NCBI GenBank assembly: GCA_948567375.1 | Contig: OX419761.1 | Location: 11,446,243 to 11,510,242 of the forward strand | Origin: Lunularia cruciata | Lineage: Eukaryota; Streptophyta; Marchantiopsida; Lunulariales; Lunulariaceae | Direction of reading: 5' to 3' | Length of the DNA stretch: 64,000 nucleotides | Shown here: in pieces, positions 1 to 12,113 of the stretch | Numbering within the stretch: the stretch's first letter is position 1 | How the letters are laid out: every line of letters begins with the position of its first letter | Notes under the pieces: generated by a model | Databases searched by the model: none | The model's input: the letters and a program-made list of their open reading frames with translations, nothing else | What the model was told of the DNA's origin: nothing | Made by a program: the position numbers and the translations under genes

Positions 1-2
1 GG

Positions 3-722
3 TGGGACACCCTATTACCGTTGGTGGAATTTGCTTACAAAAATTCAGTGAATGCATCCACTCAGGTCACTCCGTTCTTCCTCATGTATGGTGAGCATCC
101 CTTCACACCTTCTAGCTTGATGAAGATCCGTCTAGTGACTACCAAGGTTGATGCAGTCAACACATTTGTTTCTAGAATCCAACAAGGTGTGGAGAGCGCT
201 AAGCACAGGTTACAGATTGCGCAAAATCGACAAAAGTAGTATGCTGATGCACACCGGAGGCACATTGAGTTCAATGTTGGGGATCAAGTGTGGCTATTGA
301 CAACCAACCTCACATTAGTTGGATCTTGTAAGCTCAGACCTCGTTTTATTGGGCCTTTCTCAATTCTTTGTCGCATCGGCGTTGTGGCCTATCACCTTGA
401 GCTACTACCACACATGAAGATCCATCTAGTGTTCCATGTCTCCCTACTACGCAGATATGCTCCCCGATCCGGCCAAGGTCCTTCCACACATGACATTTGA
501 CCTTGTCCGACACTCATTGATGGCACAGAGGAATATGAAGTGGAGCGGATTCTCCAAAAGCGCATGCGTGGTACTCGCCATCCGCGGGTGGAATATCTAG
601 TACAATGGAAAGGTTACCCCCTCTATGAAGCAACCTGGGAACCCGCTGCCAATTTGGCACATGCACCGGTGTTGGTGCAAGCATTTGAGCAACAATTGCA
701 CAACGAGGACGTTGCGTCTTAA
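3..722 (+). pseudogene. 3' end of Ty3/gypsy chromovirus pol (integrase C-terminus plus chromodomain), decayed
   Basis: One reading frame runs from the window edge to a TAA at 720-722. It is interrupted by two in-frame stops, TAG at 237-239 and TGA at 498-500, with no frameshift. The first part reads like the end of a gypsy integrase core (WDTLLPLVEFAYKNS, then a PFFLMYG motif). It is followed by the GDQVWL and KLRPRFIGPF motifs typical of the integrase C-terminal domain. Residues encoded at about 531-695 form a chromodomain (EYEVERIL, VEYLVQWKGY, ATWEP), which marks the chromovirus branch. The remainder of the element lies left of the window. A polypurine tract and an LTR follow directly. The stops make the copy non-autonomous. 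Family assignment is firm from the motifs; the exact clade is not determined. Confidence 0.93.
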
Positions 723-733
723 AAGGAGGGAGG
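721..733 (+). other. polypurine tract of the chromovirus
   Basis: AAAAGGAGGGAGG immediately follows the pol stop codon and sits two bases before the LTR start TGTAAT. This is the usual place for the plus-strand primer of an LTR retrotransposon. Confidence 0.75.
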
Positions 734-735
734 TC

Positions 736-1475
736 TGTAATACCAAGGGTTAGCCATATGATCTAGATGTGAAATTCTGTTTGGTAACATCTAAAATGAT
801 GTTATACATGATGGTCAAAATAGATCAGATAGAAGTATCACCAAAAGAGTACTTCTACTAATAGGGCAAAAACCAAAATAGACTTGAGAACCTTAGAACC
901 AATAGCTAGACATATGATTTAAAGGTGAGAATTGGTTTGGTAACATCTGGAAGGATGTTACACATGATGGACTCAACAGATCAGAAAGAGGTATCACCAA
1001 AAGGGGACTTCTACTAATAGAGTAGGAACCCGAAATATACCTGAAATCTTTGAAGGCAATTTTGGAGGCATAAACGGATGAATTAGGCCTCAAAAATGTG
1101 CAGATTCCCCCCCCCCCCAACAGAAGAAAGGTTGGCCTTCCCTCCCCCTTGCTTTGTCTCGTCAAGAGCTTTCCAATGGTACCTTACGTGATTCTGAGAT
1201 TCCTATAGGAAGATTCCCTAAAAGATTCCCTCCAGTCAAGGCTTGTTTGACCAACCAGATAGGACCTAGACCAGACAGGTCACCCATCCAAGTAAGTAAT
1301 CCAAGGGTGGAGCTTGCTGAAATGTCACCTATCTGTGTCCCTAATCCTATGGTGGAGTTGTCTTGGAAGAGATCCTCTTTGTCTATATAATAAAGAGAAG
1401 GTGCTCCCTTGGGGCATTGAATGTTTGAGTGTGCAATCTGTGTTTTCTCTCTTCTCTTGTCCTCGGAGTATTACA
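736..1475 (+). repeat. 3' LTR of the chromovirus (740 bp)
   Basis: The repeat begins TGTAAT and ends ATTACA, a perfect short inverted terminus of the TG...CA type. It is nearly identical to the sequence at 3294-4029, which fixes both ends. A TATATAATAAA stretch near 1383-1393 could serve as TATA box or poly(A) signal. A poly(C) run near 1108-1118 differs in length from the second copy. The bases after it (CAATG, 1476-1480) would be the target duplication, but the partner lies outside the window. Confidence 0.9.
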
Positions 1476-1814
1476 CAATGTTTCTATACCATCTTTGGGT
1501 ATTATATTCACCAAGGATCTTGAGTTGATGCAACAGTTTGGAATGCCACTCCCTTGGTTTATTATGAGAATATTTGGTTCATGGACCTTAGCATAAAACA
1601 CATGATCCATCAAAATTTTGTTGAGCACAATAATGTGCAGGATTCTTGTAGTTGAAGTTGGTGGTAAGTCTATAGGATCATGTCCCTTTGGGTGAACATT
1701 CCCAATCAATGGATCTTTGAAGTGAATTATGGACTATTAAGTATGAAATTTTATAACTTCTTATATTCCATAAGGGAAACTTTACAAAGTTGCTTGATAG
1801 TATTGACTTTCATG

Positions 1815-4350
1815 TTAGCAAAGATTAGTAATAATGTCATAGCCATGTATGATAGAAGTTGGTGGTTGCTTTGCTAGAGTGTCAAACATCAAGAATATAG
1901 CCCTACATATTTCCAAAGCGAGCTGAAAGGTTTCATCTTGTATGGTTTCTTCATCCAAACTCCCAAAGGAGTAACTCTTAGAAGTAGAGCTGCTATCTAG
2001 ACCTTGTATTGCATAAGTGCATGAAAATGTAGTGAGGAACTCATTTTCTTCTATAATAGCACCTTCATTAGTTGACATTGTATTGCATGTAGAACAACTT
2101 TCCTTAGTCATGATGAAATGCACATTCCAATTAGGACCACCATTATTATGGGGTTCATTCAATACTATCACTCCTTTGGCTTGAGTAATAAAGTTTTGGA
2201 ATAAAATGCATTGCACCATGTGTGCTTCAAAGTAGAATGTAAAATGGGTAGGCTTGTTGGGACATTGGTTTGCATAGTGATTCTTCTTGCAAATGTGACA
2301 ATGTATATTGGGAGGTCCTCTATCTTGTCCATTTTCTTCCTCCTTGGAATGGTCAATCTTGTAACTGTTGGTTGAAGTTGTTATGTAGTAGGATAGCATC
2401 TATAGCATGTGCTTTTTCTTCTTAAGGCTCTTGGCACCTTCTAAGTGTTCTATAGTTTTCCATGATGTGTTTGTGCCTTCCACAATGGACAAAATAATTT
2501 GGAATGTTTGAGGTGGCACACTAAGCATTAGTGTATCTCCATCCCAAGCAACATGTATAAGAGAGTAGTGTTTATTGGATTTCTTTCTTGAGGCTATTGT
2601 GCTAGGTAAAGATTCTTGAGATATTCCAACTTCACCAAGATGTCCTCCATCTTGGTATTTTCTGGGGAAAATTTGGTAGGGACAAGAGTTATTAGTCCCA
2701 TTGGAGTTGGAAGAGTTATGGTAGTAATTGCAAGTACTACTATGGGCATATGATCATATATTGGTATTTATTATGGTAGCACATATTGAGCCGGTGCAAT
2801 TGCAAGAGCTCCTCCATAAAAGTAATTTGGCTATTGGAATCCCTAAGTAGCAATGTAAGGGTTATACATTAAATTCCTTTTAAATCTTGGTATTATTGAA
2901 GCCATGTCTTGCTCATTAGCTTGAGCCTAACATTGGGCTTCCTTGAATGCTTGAGCTAGAGCATTAGCTTTGTTGTAGATGAGGAACTTTTCAATATCCT
3001 CAAGTAGCACATCCTTAGCCGTAGTATGATCTAGAGTTGGTGTGATCATTGAAAATATGCATTAGAACCTTTGAATGGTTTGCATGGTTTCAATGTGTCC
3101 TTTGCAAAAGGCAGTTTATCTTATCCTTGAGTTTTCCTTGCCACCTTAGTGAGATATATTCTTGTCATCCTTTAGCTTGTATCAATATGTAACTTGTACT
3201 TGTGGTAGAGGCTAGGCCATTGAACCAGTGGTGTATGACTCCAATGAAACATTGGCCAATTTGTCATACCATGGCATTATCATCTATGATATTTGTAATA
3301 CCAAGGGTTAGCCATATGATCTAGATGTGAAATTCTGTTTGGTAACATCTAAAATGATGTTATACATGATGGTCAAAATAGATCAGATAGAAGTATCACC
3401 AAAAGAGTACTTCTACTAATAGGGCAAAAACCAAAATAGACTTGAGAACCTTAGAACCAATAGCTAGACATATGATTTAAAGGTGAGAATTGGTTTGGTA
3501 ACATCTGGAAGGATGTTACACATGATGGACTCAACAGATCAGAAAGAGGTATCACCAAAAGGGGACTTCTACTAATAGAGTAGGAACCGAAATATGCCTG
3601 AAATCTTTGAAGGCAATTTTGGAGGCGTAAACGGGTGAATTAGGCCTCGAAAATGTGCAGATTCCCCCCCCCCAATGGAGGAAAGGCTGGCCTTCCCTCC
3701 CCCTGCTTTGTCTCATTGAGAGCTTTCCAATGGTACCTTACGTGATTCTGAGATTCCTACAGGAAGATTCCCTAAAAGATTCCATCCGGACAAAGCTTGT
3801 TTGACCAACCAGATAGGACCTAGACCAGACAGGTCACCCATCCAAGTAAGTAATCCAAGGGTGGAGCTTGCTGACATGTCACCTATCTGTGTCCCTAATC
3901 CTATGGTGGAGTTGTCTTGGAGGAGATCCTCTTTGTCTATATAATAAAGAGAAGGTGCTCCCTTGGGGCATCGAATGTTTGAGTGTACCATCTGTGTTTT
4001 CTCTCTTCTCTTGTCCTCGGAGCATTACAATATTTTGTGCTATATGGATATTCTTAAACATTCATAAGAATGATTCAAAATCTTCTTGCCTTGTGAACAT
4101 TATTGTTCCAAGAGGTATATAATTGTTTTCTCCTCTTGAGATCAATGCCATTGAAATGGTAGCTACAAGGACTGTAGGAGTTGAGGTAGATGTTATTGTA
4201 GAGGGAGCTTGTGTAGTTGTAAAATGTGGTGCTAAGTTGGACAGGTTTCCCTGAGCAAAATTGCTTGCCATGAAAAGAAGTGGCACTTGAATCTGGAGAT
4301 TAGCAAGAATGCTTGTAAATGTGAGAGGTAATTCTTCTTCCATATTGAAA
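1815..4350 (-). pseudogene. decayed retrotransposon gag, interrupted by a solo LTR
   Basis: Read on the minus strand, the piece ending near 4062 gives RQEDFESFL followed by a stop. Joined in meaning across the LTR at 3294-4029, the piece from 3293 downward gives HWFNGL. These are the start and the conserved tryptophan region of a Retrotrans_gag domain. Many stops and frameshifts follow. The best surviving frame (1815-2399) holds a zinc-knuckle-like motif CHICKKNHYANQC, one residue short of the normal CX2CX4HX4C spacing. The rest of that frame is acidic and unrecognised. The insertion point of the LTR falls inside the gag domain, so this relic is older than the LTR. No pol domain was recognised next to it. 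Confidence 0.6.
3294..4029 (+). mobile_element. solo LTR of the same chromovirus family with 5-bp target duplication
   Basis: It starts TGTAAT and ends ATTACA and matches 736-1475 with only scattered substitutions and small indels. It is flanked on both sides by ATATT (3289-3293 and 4030-4034), the 5-bp target duplication expected for gypsy integration. There is no internal region, so it arose by LTR-LTR recombination after insertion. It interrupts a gag relic on the opposite strand. Confidence 0.92.
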
Positions 4351-4497
4351 ACAAAAGTACTTGTAGAAATGGGAAGTTATGCTTCCTCCAAACTGAAAAC
4401 CTTGTTTGTGAACATGGGAGGTAGTGCTTCCCCCAAATTGGAAAAACCTTACTTGGAAAAATTGGAGGTAATGTTTATTCCAAACTAAAAGTAGTAG
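4312..4497. repeat. about 4 x 48-bp imperfect tandem repeat
   Basis: Units start near 4312, 4360, 4404 and 4451 and share a core resembling GGGAGGTAATGCTTCC followed by CAAACTGAAAA. On the minus strand they encode repeated FQFGGSITSH-type segments. They lie beside the 5' part of the gag relic and may have been part of its N-terminal coding region. Confidence 0.6.
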
Positions 4498-5635
4498 AAT
4501 GTGGTGTAGAAAGAGTGGCCCAAGCAAGTTGTAGAAGGTAGTGGAGAGGACATATGTGGCATCCAACAGTAATGCCAAAAATGTTGGCAAGTTAGACCAA
4601 TCCCGTAGTTGAAGGCATAGGAAAGGGATTGCAAAATAGTCCTTGCTTGGCCAGCCTTTCTCTTGGCTCAACAAGGAACTATGGGTCGAGTTTTTGCAAT
4701 GATCTTAGCTTGATTATGGTTCACCCCTTGGACACTTAACCCAAAAAATAGCTTGCATGTTTAACCCTTTATGAGCCCTTTGACTTCCTATGGGCCATGC
4801 TGCAAAGCACTCTAAGATGAAGATAGGGTGTGACAAGAAAAGTGAGGAGGACTATTACACATATATTTTCATTCACAATCTTGGGATTGGACCCAACACT
4901 CAATCAAAAGAAAATGTCCATAAAGGATTTTCTTGAATGATAAGGACTACTTAATTGACCAATAAAACATGGAAATTTTCATTTCACCAATTTAATAGAC
5001 TAGCTCTTACAACCACAACTAGCAATAATCTCAATTTGTGGACTCAAAGATTATGTGAGCTCGTAAATCTGCCTACTAACATCTAATCTCTTAAGCAACA
5101 TTCTCCTCTAACAAATCAATTGGTGCCCAAATCAATCATTCCAAAGTCAAGAATGTAGAATACAACACTAGAAGATTGAATGAACAAACAACTAACAAAT
5201 AAAAAGAAGCCATACTCTTGGGCATAAGCCCACTTATATACAAATGTCTTAACCCTTAATAATTTTCTAACCCCAAACACTACTTCTACTACAACTTACA
5301 TCTCCTTCTCACGCCACCATTGTTAGTTATTAGTGTCAATTGGCTCCTAACCATCCATTCTCTCTACTAATTATAATCCCTAATATAGTCAGAGCACCAC
5401 CTTAGCTTTAATTATTGATTGCTACTATACATTCTTATAGAGGATTCATCCCACACGTCTTATAACATGAGGATCCTACAACAAACCTTTATCCCATATG
5501 TCTTGCTATTTGTTGTTCCCACAAGTGATCTTCATCTTGCACTTTGATTTGGTACAATCTTGTAGATATCATTCCCTACACTTAAACTTGGAATTTTTAC
5601 TTGACAACAATAGAGCAAGCTCAATCTCATTGAAA
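4498..5635. other. AT-rich intergenic tract, no gene seen
   Basis: I see no conserved coding signal. Short open frames here have no recognisable motifs. The stretch from about 4825 onward could be the edge of another decayed retroelement, but no terminal repeats were found. Confidence 0.5.
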
Positions 5636-6540
5636 GAATTAAACGCTTGTTACAACACTATTATTCTCAATTTCAAAATGCAACATAGGGCAAATTTTAC
5701 CAATGTTTTTGTGTTTAAGCAGCTTGTTAGATATGTTACACATGAAGCTCTTGATGTTTATCAACAACATGCACCAACATTGTTGCAATTCATATAGCAA
5801 CCAAATCCAGCTTATGTTCAAGCCATAGTCATAACCTCTCAAGCAGCTCTTAATGCGATTGTGTGCTAACATTATGCTCAAGGGCTCATGACTACTGAGC
5901 TTATTGTAGTTATCCAAGGTATTGTTGTCACCAATTTTTTCGTCATTCTTGAAATTGAATCTCTAGCCAAGAGCTAGAGAGAAAACTCTTCAACTTTCAC
6001 AATTTACAAGGCAAAAGGATGAGACATTGAAGATGCTACATCATTTCTTGCTAAAGCTACAATTAGATACAAGAGCATCATCAATTTGTAGGTTATGCAC
6101 AAGTACTTGCAAGCTTTGTTGGTAAACCCATTTTGTATCTCTAGTTCCTTCAAGCTATGTTTAGAACACATGGTAATTCCTACACTCTATTTGATTTGTT
6201 TGTTGTAGTTGAGAAGCTTGAGCTTGCCCAAGCTCATTTTGATGCCAATATATGAAATTCAAGACACACATCAAAGCCCTCGTCTATAGATATAGGGATT
6301 TGGAAGCTTCTTTCTATTAGGAAGCCAACCATTCAGTTGTAGCTATGCAGATCCCTTGTAATTTTTGTGATGATCCTTATCATTTTAACCCCAAATTTAT
6401 ATATTCCTTGTATGGACTTGAATTGTACAACTTGTGGCAAGGGGGGACATCTGGGATTGTTTGCTTTACAAAGCACCTAGAGAGGAAGCAATAGAAGTAA
6501 AGCAAGCAACAAGTTAATGTTGCTTCTACCATGACTACTT
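5636..6540 (+). pseudogene. gag-like retroelement relic (copy 1)
   Basis: Frames broken by stops and shifts encode a hydrophilic segment (MQHRANFTNVFVFKQLVRY) and later FDLFVVVEKLELA, similar in layout to retroelement gag proteins. Towards the end are two Cys-rich motifs. One is C-N-F-C-DDPYHF (near 6358-6390). In another frame near 6427-6465 there is CTTCGKGGHLGLFA, a zinc knuckle whose last cysteine is lost. The same relic occurs at 12767-13648. Assignment to a clade is not possible from this. Confidence 0.5.
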
Positions 6541-8289
6541 CAATCCCTAGCAATGGTACAAGAAATTCAACACAAAGGCAATAACATAAAAAAAACAACC
6601 ATCAATGCATTACAAGTTGAATTGGTTATTTGTGCCAACTTGGCAGTTGAAATTGCGGAGTTGAAGACACAATTAGCTGACCTAGCCACTACTCTACAAC
6701 AAGCATCAGCTCCAACTGCTCTTGTAGGTGCTGCCCATGCACCTTTGGCCTCATAGGCCCCCACTAATAAGCCACATTCTTTCTATGTATTGCCACATTG
6801 TGCAATGGTAGCTCAATCAATTGTAAAAGATTTTCCAACTCAACACTTGGCTCAGCCTTCAGCATATATTGCCACAAGAGAATAAGCAACTAGATCTACC
6901 ATTCAGGTATATGGCTTAGCTTTTACACATCCAAGTAAGCCCCATGCAATAAGAGCCATTTTGCCCCAATCATTCATTCACTCACTTTGCAAGAGGAGGT
7001 TAGAAAAGTAGTTATAATTATCATTTCACCTAATAAAGGACACCACAAATTTTTTCCTATACCTATTTCTATACCAATAGTTGAGCTTCTTGTGGAAACT
7101 CCCTCAATAAGTGTATGCAAGGATTCAAAACTCAATTTTTCCTTTGTTGAAATTGCCAAAAGATTGTTGCAACTTCCTTGCTTTTCATGAATGATCTTGG
7201 CATGCTTCTCAAGGCATTAAGTGGTTGGTTGGCAAGTCAACCTTGCAGAGATCCAATCAATCCACATCCAACTACCACACCATAATAATTGCTTGTTGCT
7301 CAATCCTTTCCAAGCAATGCAATTATTTCCACCCAAGAGCATACTTCTTTACAAATTGTAGTGTAAGTAAATTATATTAAGTAAATTAGTATACATTTAC
7401 TTGGCAACCCAGTCCACTTAGAATGGCTACCTTGCATGTCCAATCTAGCCAATTACCAAATATTACACCATCTAAATGACAATCAGGTAGACTTGGCACA
7501 ACATTGGTGGATAATCTGCAAGGAGTTATCCAATTCAAGGGGTTGGCTTCTCATGTTGGTTTGCTGGATATTAGAGCTCAACTTGTCATTCTTGAAACCT
7601 CTTTTGCTGCTCAAGTTGTCATCCTTGGGGATAGATTGAGACCATCTGCATGACACACATCTAGCATATCCAGCAAAGGGATTGAACAAGTTCTTGGAGA
7701 AACTACTAGCCTTGCTTCTTATTTTCTTTTATCTAGGTACAGCAAAGGCCTTAGACATATGATTGAGCTGCTTGGTCACCAATTCCACAACTTACAATAT
7801 CTTGTTAGGCATGGAGCTACTCTTTCCTTACCAGATTTTTCATTGACACTTGGCATGAAAGTTCACCTTACCATTTGTATTGGCAAGATCAAGAAGAAGT
7901 TTTATTTTCCTAGATTTTTTTAATTAGGTTGGTCCTTATGTAATCCCAACTCACTCTAGTCTTAAGCAATCTCACATGGCCCAATATCTAGATAGTTCTA
8001 CAAAGGAGCTTGTTGTCAATGAAGAGGAAACCATTGTTGATGCCCATGTTGTTGATACAAATAAAGGTATTATGTTATAGTAGCTGCTCTTCAAACTTTG
8101 CAACTCTTTCAATCAGTTTACAATTTTGTTGAATAATTGTACATACTTCACATTAATTAAAAATTTTATAAATTAAATTAAAATTTTCTGTTATTATTGC
8201 ACAAGTGCAACTTCATAATAAGGGGGTAGCACTTTGGACCCACATTCTAGAGGCTTTTAATAAGACATACTAATTAAACATGGAAACCA
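6541..8289. other. segment present only in copy 1 of the tandem duplication
   Basis: Joining of copy 2 at about 13645 skips this whole 1.75-kb stretch, so it was deleted from copy 2 or inserted into copy 1. The plus strand keeps a short alanine- and leucine-rich frame (6553-6756) that may belong to the same gag/pol relic. No catalytic motif was recognised. Confidence 0.5.
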
Positions 8290-9235
8290 ATAAATACAAA
8301 TTGTTGATGCTAGTATGTTCAATTTATTTGATTCTAAAAAATGTTAGTTAGTTTCTTGTAACTAATATGAGAAAACTCATCAAGGAACAATATCTCAAAA
8401 TAACATAAAAGGACCTCATAAACATACTACAAGCTTTCATAACATGATCTTCTCTATAAAATTATTGTATGGAGGAAGAACACCTTCACTTTGCTTATAT
8501 GTTTGAAAGCCTTAGAATTCAAATGATCACAAAAGAGTTCACTATCTCTAAGAGCTTTTAGTTCCTTGAATTTAGGAAGAACTTATTGAGGAAAGCATCA
8601 AGAAAAAATTTATGATAAAGATCAAAACCTTCATCATAAATTTTTTATGATAAAGTTTTTGATCTTTAAATGATGTCTTTATCCTCATGGATCAAATAAA
8701 TCACAAGCTTTCAAAGAGAAAACTTGAAAAAATCTTTACAATCTTTATACAATTTGTTCTATTGAGCATCAAGAGAACTTTCTCACAATAGTGCAACTTT
8801 GTTAGGCAATCCTACCTCTTAAAAAAATGAGAAATTATTTTTTCAATAGCTTTTGTATGAATAGGGTCTTATATATTTAAGCTCTTGTTTTTAATAATTT
8901 TGGATATCAAAAGAACCGTTCTTTAAGAACATATAATTGGAATACCTTTTCTAGAGTTTTTCATCTTTGTAGGTATACATTGATAGTCATCAGAATTGCT
9001 AGTCAACCTTACCTAAAAAAATGTAAGAAATGATTAGAACAATCGGTTTTGAATTTTATCATAATCAAGTCATATATATTTACAATATTAAGAGAAAGTA
9101 GACAATTTTGGTTTTGTTTTAATACAAAGTAAGCTATCAATATAAAGCTGTTTTCCTTGAGATATAAAAAACTCTCCTTTATGCTTCTTAATTATCAACG
9201 GAGAGGGAGGTGTCTCTATCTAAATACACACACAC

Positions 9236-9457
9236 ATATTTATATTTATATTTATATTTATATTTATATTTATATTTATATTTATATTTATATTTATATT
9301 TATATTTATATTTATATTTATATTTATATTTATATTTATATTTATATTTATATTTATATTTATATTTATATTTATATTTATATTTATATTTATATTTATA
9401 TTTATATTTATATTTATATTTATATTTATATTTATATTTATATTTATATTTATATTT
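9236..9457. repeat. (TATATT)n hexanucleotide microsatellite, about 37 units
   Basis: An essentially uninterrupted 222-bp run of the hexamer, preceded by a short CA run and followed by a degraded TTTATT tail. Open frames encoding (IY)n or (LY)n across it are artefacts. The equivalent place in copy 2 of the tandem duplication (14581-14638) holds only a few AAATAT-type units and then an AT dinucleotide run. Confidence 0.97.
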
Positions 9458-10949
9458 GTATTTATTTATTTTTAGGTATTTCTATCCTGACTATGCATCC
9501 TTTGGAGTCAAGCCATTATTTATATTATATGTGAATTTCTAAAATTACTATCCTTTCTATACATGCATTTCAAAACATGTTTTTATATCCTAAGGTCTTT
9601 GAAGCAAGAAACTTTAAAAGAGTCCAAAATATAAGTGTAGAATAATCTAATATATAAATTAATTTTAATTTTAATTACTGATCACAATTATCAACGAATT
9701 TAAATTATCTTTTTTTTAATAAATAAGAAGAACAGTAAATAATATAACCTTCATCGTTTATAGGATTCCCACATAATGTAGCATCATAAGGAGGAAGTAT
9801 TAAATATCTCCTTTGTTATTGAAAGATTGGTAAAATAACTTTGTGTAGAATCTATGAATTATTATATCATGAGTATAAAATAATCTTTATTTATAAAAGT
9901 TTAAAAGTAATTATTCTCAAGTATAGAAGAAACCAGACTTTATGTTTTTATCAAGAACTTTGTAATAAAAAAATATTATTGTATGGACTAAGATTTGTAC
10001 ATATTCCTTCAACCATATTTATTATTAGTAGATAGTTAAAGATATAGGGTTTAATATTTTTTTTCAATTATAATTCAAACTGGTAGCCAACTAGCAATGA
10101 AAACTAACCTTCTAAATCAACCATCTTACTTCAACATCCTCATCTTAAATAGTAAGTTGTATATCTGACAGGATAAAATTCAAAATAAATCTACTTACAA
10201 ATATATTTATGTTGTTAAAATTTAGTTAAAATGTTCAAACCTAGTAACTTTGGTTCTATTAACAATCTTGTCCTTGTATCTTAATTCATTCTTTTATAAA
10301 AAATTAGTTTGAACATAAAGTGATAATAGTCAAAATAACATGTTTTAATGTTTTCAACAAAATTGGCCTGTTAGAGCCCTTAATATATTTAAATTTAGAT
10401 TTAGATATTCAGTTATTCTGAATGGGGAAAGGTAATTGGTTAATGATCAAAACTTGTATTTAGTTACTTACTTAGTAAACACAATTTAACTAAAAAATCA
10501 GTCCATTTAGTCATTATTAAGATTTTAAGGATTTCTATTATTTAGTTATTGATTTTTTTTACATTTGAAAATATTGTCAGACCAAAGTGTTTGATAGGAA
10601 AATAAAGTCATAATCAAACTTTAGAAAGAAGATAAATAGTCCAAAAGAAATAGTACAATAGCCTCCTTGATATATAAGAATACAAATTATTTCTACTAAC
10701 TTTCTTATATACTTTCATATTATATAAGAAGGGAAAATATTCATAGAATTCATTGTGACATATGATTTCTAACATGCATATCAATTTTTCTTTTCTTCTT
10801 ATAAATTTAAATTATAGAAATATAATTAAATAAATATAGTCTTTAGAATCTTGTATATATTAATTTTGATTGTGTATCAATTCAAAAGGAAGCCTAATTC
10901 TCTTCCTAGTTATTAAGGTGTTTATATGCATGGTACAATAATATATATT

Positions 10950-10952
<3 letters not shown>

Positions 10953-10982
<30 letters not shown>
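10953..10982. repeat. (TA)n dinucleotide microsatellite
   Basis: About 28 bp of alternating T and A. It is missing at the matching place of copy 2 near 16140. Confidence 0.85.
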
Positions 10983-10988
<6 letters not shown>

Positions 10989-11894
10989 ATATAATATTTT
11001 GAGTATCTTAAATATTTTATTATAAACAATACTTAATTTAGAGTTGTTATAATGAATTATTTTATAAATAAAACTGTCCATTTCTAATTCATATAAAATA
11101 GAAGTTTTCTATATACAATAAAAGATATGTAGATATTATATAACAAAAGGATATTGATTTAATATATTATATTTACTGTGAAATTTCATCTATGATAAAA
11201 TTCCCATATGTTTTTTCTATAGTTAAAATGCTACTCCTCACAAATGAGTTCTAATAAAGATAAAATTCATGAATAAAAGTCCATATATTTATTTATTTAT
11301 AATTATTAGTTACATGTTTTAAGCAAAGCTTTTTCTATGAGTAATTCATCCTTGCCACTCAAACATTCAAACAACAAACTAAAATTTTGAACTAAAAGAT
11401 ATCAATATTGTTATAATTTAAATATTTCAATCAACTCAATTTGCTGTTGCATTCCTTACTAAATAACAACATGGTGTCAAAATTGATCATATCAATAATA
11501 GAAAACTATGAAGGCTATAGTGAAATATTAGAAACAACTTATTATTTTTTGCATCTCTAATATCTGCTCAATATTAAAGGAACCCTTATCTATAGATCAA
11601 TTTGATATAGCTATAAATGACAATTTTATAATCTCAATTGAATATAGCTATATTGCTTTTCAAAAGCAAAGACTTTGATGACAAGTGCTTTGTTAAGTTC
11701 TTTATTGTATTATCTTTAAGTCTTTGGTCGAGTTAACCCTTTAGTTGATCTGTCCATAATATTCTCTTGTTAAGTTAGGTATCTTTGCTTTTGTTCTTCT
11801 TATGTGAATATGTATGAGAGATGATGATTTGCCCTTGTGTTAGTAATTCAATATATAAAAAAGGAGAGTTGTTACCTTTAGGAGCATCTATTAC

Positions 11895-12113
11895 GTGGAA
11901 TTCATGTTGGCAAAGTCTTTTTGTACATCCAAGTTGAAATGGCATCAAAGTGTAGTTCCTTTTCTATCAGAGTGGATCATTCCTCTTGAAAGAGCCAAGG
12001 AAGTGATATACCTTCAATGTTTAAGAAAGTGGAGAGAATTGTTAGTGAAGCTTACAATGGACATTGAAGTACAAGTAGAGCAAGGTAGAAGGATTATATC
12101 ATACATTAAGTGA
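11895..12113 (+). CDS. 72-codon open frame conserved between tandem copies, function unknown
   Basis: It has a counterpart at 17061-17279 that is identical at 70 of 72 residues. The product is mixed in charge with two tryptophans and a KLKWHQSVVPFLSEWIIPLE segment; no family is recognised and no signal peptide or membrane segment is seen. The frame surviving in both copies may reflect only the recency of the duplication. It could be a fragment of a retroelement protein or a chance frame. Confidence 0.2.
   Translation: MEFMLAKSFCTSKLKWHQSVVPFLSEWIIPLERAKEVIYLQCLRKWRELLVKLTMDIEVQVEQGRRIISYIK

Noticed and set aside
9157-9542. Two overlapping frames encoding long (IY)n and (LY)n peptides
   Set aside because: They are translations of the TATATT microsatellite and have no flanking coding signal.
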